NCBI GenBank assembly: GCA_002380945.1
Contig: DFWO01000167.1
Location: forward strand, 1-5,261
Length of the DNA stretch: 5,261 nt
Direction of reading: 5' to 3'
From: Methylococcaceae bacterium UBA4132
GTDB taxonomy: Bacteria > Pseudomonadota > Gammaproteobacteria > Methylococcales > Methylomonadaceae
In this document: piece by piece, positions 4,204 to 5,261 of the stretch
How positions within the stretch are numbered: the stretch's first letter is position 1
How the letters are laid out: each line of letters starts with the position of its first letter
The notes under the pieces: generated by a model
Told to the model about the DNA's origin: nothing
Databases searched by the model: none
Seen by the model: only the letters and a program-made list of their open reading frames with translations
Program-made: the position numbers and the translations under genes

Positions 4204-5261
4204 GTAAATTCACTTGGCGTTTTACCGCACTCGATAGCTTGTTTTTTCGAGAGTCACGTCCGTTTGACACTATTGGCGGTTCTGAATTAAGCAGTGTGTT
4301 TCCACCTTCGCCTGTGACGATGGCTGGGGCAATTCGTTCGGTGATTGGTGAGTATCACAGCGTGGTTTGGTCGAACTATCCAAAAAACTATCCTGAATTA
4401 CAAGCACAAATCGGCGATAGCGAATCATTAGGTAATATGCGCTTAAAAGGTGTTTTTCTAAGTCGAAAAAATCCAAAAACTCACGATTGGGAAAGATTGT
4501 ATCCTGTCCCTGCCCATTTAGCTGCTACCAAAGAAAAAGCTGAAATTAAAGCCCTACATTTTTTACAAGTCGGTAAACCCGTACACTGTGATTTAGGTGC
4601 AGGCGTTTGTTTAGCGGTTGCCCCTAAAGATATAAAAGGCATTAAACCGTTGGACGGTTATTGGCTAACGCGAGTAGGTTTAAATCAGGTGTTAAATGGA
4701 CAGTTACCCGATACCAGCGAATTAATCGCCTCGTCTGAGTTATTCAAACCCGAAGCGCGTTTAGGCATAGCCAGAAACAATCAATACCGTACTGCTGAAC
4801 AAGGAATGCTCTATCAAACCCAACATATACGACCTAAAAACTCAGTCGCTATCGAGGTGGATGTTGAGGGATTAGATACAACGCGTTATCCATCTGGTAT
4901 TACTCGCTTAGGGGGTGAAGGACGCGGAGCGGTTTTTGAGGTGTTTGCTACAGACGGTAACGTGATAGAAACCGATAACTCAAAAACTGAGGTATTAGGC
5001 ATTAAGTTAGTATTATTGTCAGCGGTATATGTACCGCAATTAAATGGTCATACGCCCTTACCCAATTTTAAAAGAATCGAACACGAAGGCAAAACTGTTT
5101 GGCAAGGACAAATTAACAACATTGATTTAACATTACATTGCGCGGTAATTGGTAAAGTGTTACGCGAAGGCGGTTGGGATTTGCTTAAGTTTCAAGCTAA
5201 ACCTGTACGCAGTCTGATTCCAACAGGTAGTATTTTTGGTTCTGTCGCAAATTTTTCGGAA
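4200..5261 (+). CDS. cmr3: Type III-B CRISPR RAMP protein Cmr3, 3' end cut by window edge
   Basis: Cmr3 is the Cas5-like RAMP subunit that holds the crRNA 5' tag and packs against Cas10 to form the foot of the Cmr complex. The frame is open for 354 codons to the last base, so the stop lies just outside. The N-terminal block DSLFFRESRPFD (12-23), followed by SVFPPSPVTMAGAIR (32-46), matches the Cmr3 hallmark LFFRDGRPF, then FPPPP, then LAGA. The glycine-rich loop RLGGEGRGA is at 236-244. The last residues seen (SLIPTGSIFG and on) correspond to the C-terminal part of the family, so probably only a short tail is missing. It starts in an ATGA overlap with the cas10 stop, with AAGGAG 7 nt upstream, indicating coupled translation. 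The order cmr1-cas10-cmr3 predicts cmr4, cmr5 and cmr6 next. Confidence 0.95.
   Translation, partial: MSKFTWRFTALDSLFFRESRPFDTIGGSELSSVFPPSPVTMAGAIRSVIGEYHSVVWSNYPKNYPELQAQIGDSESLGNMRLKGVFLSRKNPKTHDWERLYPVPAHLAATKEKAEIKALHFLQVGKPVHCDLGAGVCLAVAPKDIKGIKPLDGYWLTRVGLNQVLNGQLPDTSELIASSELFKPEARLGIARNNQYRTAEQGMLYQTQHIRPKNSVAIEVDVEGLDTTRYPSGITRLGGEGRGAVFEVFATDGNVIETDNSKTEVLGIKLVLLSAVYVPQLNGHTPLPNFKRIEHEGKTVWQGQINNIDLTLHCAVIGKVLREGGWDLLKFQAKPVRSLIPTGSIFGSVANFSE

Noticed and set aside
4270..4476. Minus-strand open frame inside cmr3
   Set aside because: It is the shadow of the conserved cmr3 reading frame.

Overview
The window is one end of a type III-B (Cmr) CRISPR-Cas locus. It holds most or all of a CRISPR array, its leader, a gene-free intergenic stretch, and the first three genes of a cmr effector operon. 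The host is most likely a proteobacterium of moderate-to-low GC, perhaps a gammaproteobacterium. This rests on a REP-type palindromic element of a family common in Beta- and Gammaproteobacteria, an IHF-consensus site in the leader, and the style of the Cas10 N-terminus. The taxonomic call is inference and is not firm below class.

Positions 1-567 carry nine copies (the first cut by the window edge) of a perfectly conserved 35-nt repeat, separated by eight unique spacers of 32-34 nt. The repeat ends in GTTGAAAC when read on the minus strand, which resembles the 8-nt crRNA 5' tag of many type I and III systems. The AT-rich flank lies on the right. The array is therefore read as transcribed leftward, with the leader at about 568-820. 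The leader contains a good sigma-70-like promoter on the minus strand (TTGCAA, 17 nt, TAAAAT), an exact IHF-consensus match just upstream of it, and an 11-nt sequence exactly complementary to the 5' end of the first repeat. That sequence sits at the predicted transcription start.

Positions about 820-1237 contain no convincing gene. They hold a REP-type inverted-repeat element (1005-1062), a possible decayed REP fragment, and presumably the promoter of the cmr operon, which I could not place.

Positions 1238-5261 are a tightly coupled rightward operon: cmr1 (348 aa), cas10/cmr2 (642 aa) and cmr3 (354 aa seen, cut by the right edge). The genes overlap by 10 nt and 4 nt, and each has its own Shine-Dalgarno sequence. 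Cas10 keeps the GGDD cyclase motif but has no N-terminal HD nuclease domain, so the complex should cleave RNA and signal through cyclic oligoadenylate rather than cut DNA through Cas10. Cmr4 (the target-RNA nuclease backbone), Cmr5, Cmr6, a Cas6 and any CARF-type effector are not in view and would be expected to the right or elsewhere in the genome.

The parts fit one scheme. The array is transcribed leftward and processed at the repeat hairpin by a Cas6 encoded elsewhere, and the crRNAs are loaded into the complex encoded rightward. In support, the spacers read on the plus strand (the sense of the RNA each crRNA would bind) look like coding sequence, including one that resembles a ribosome-binding site plus start codon.
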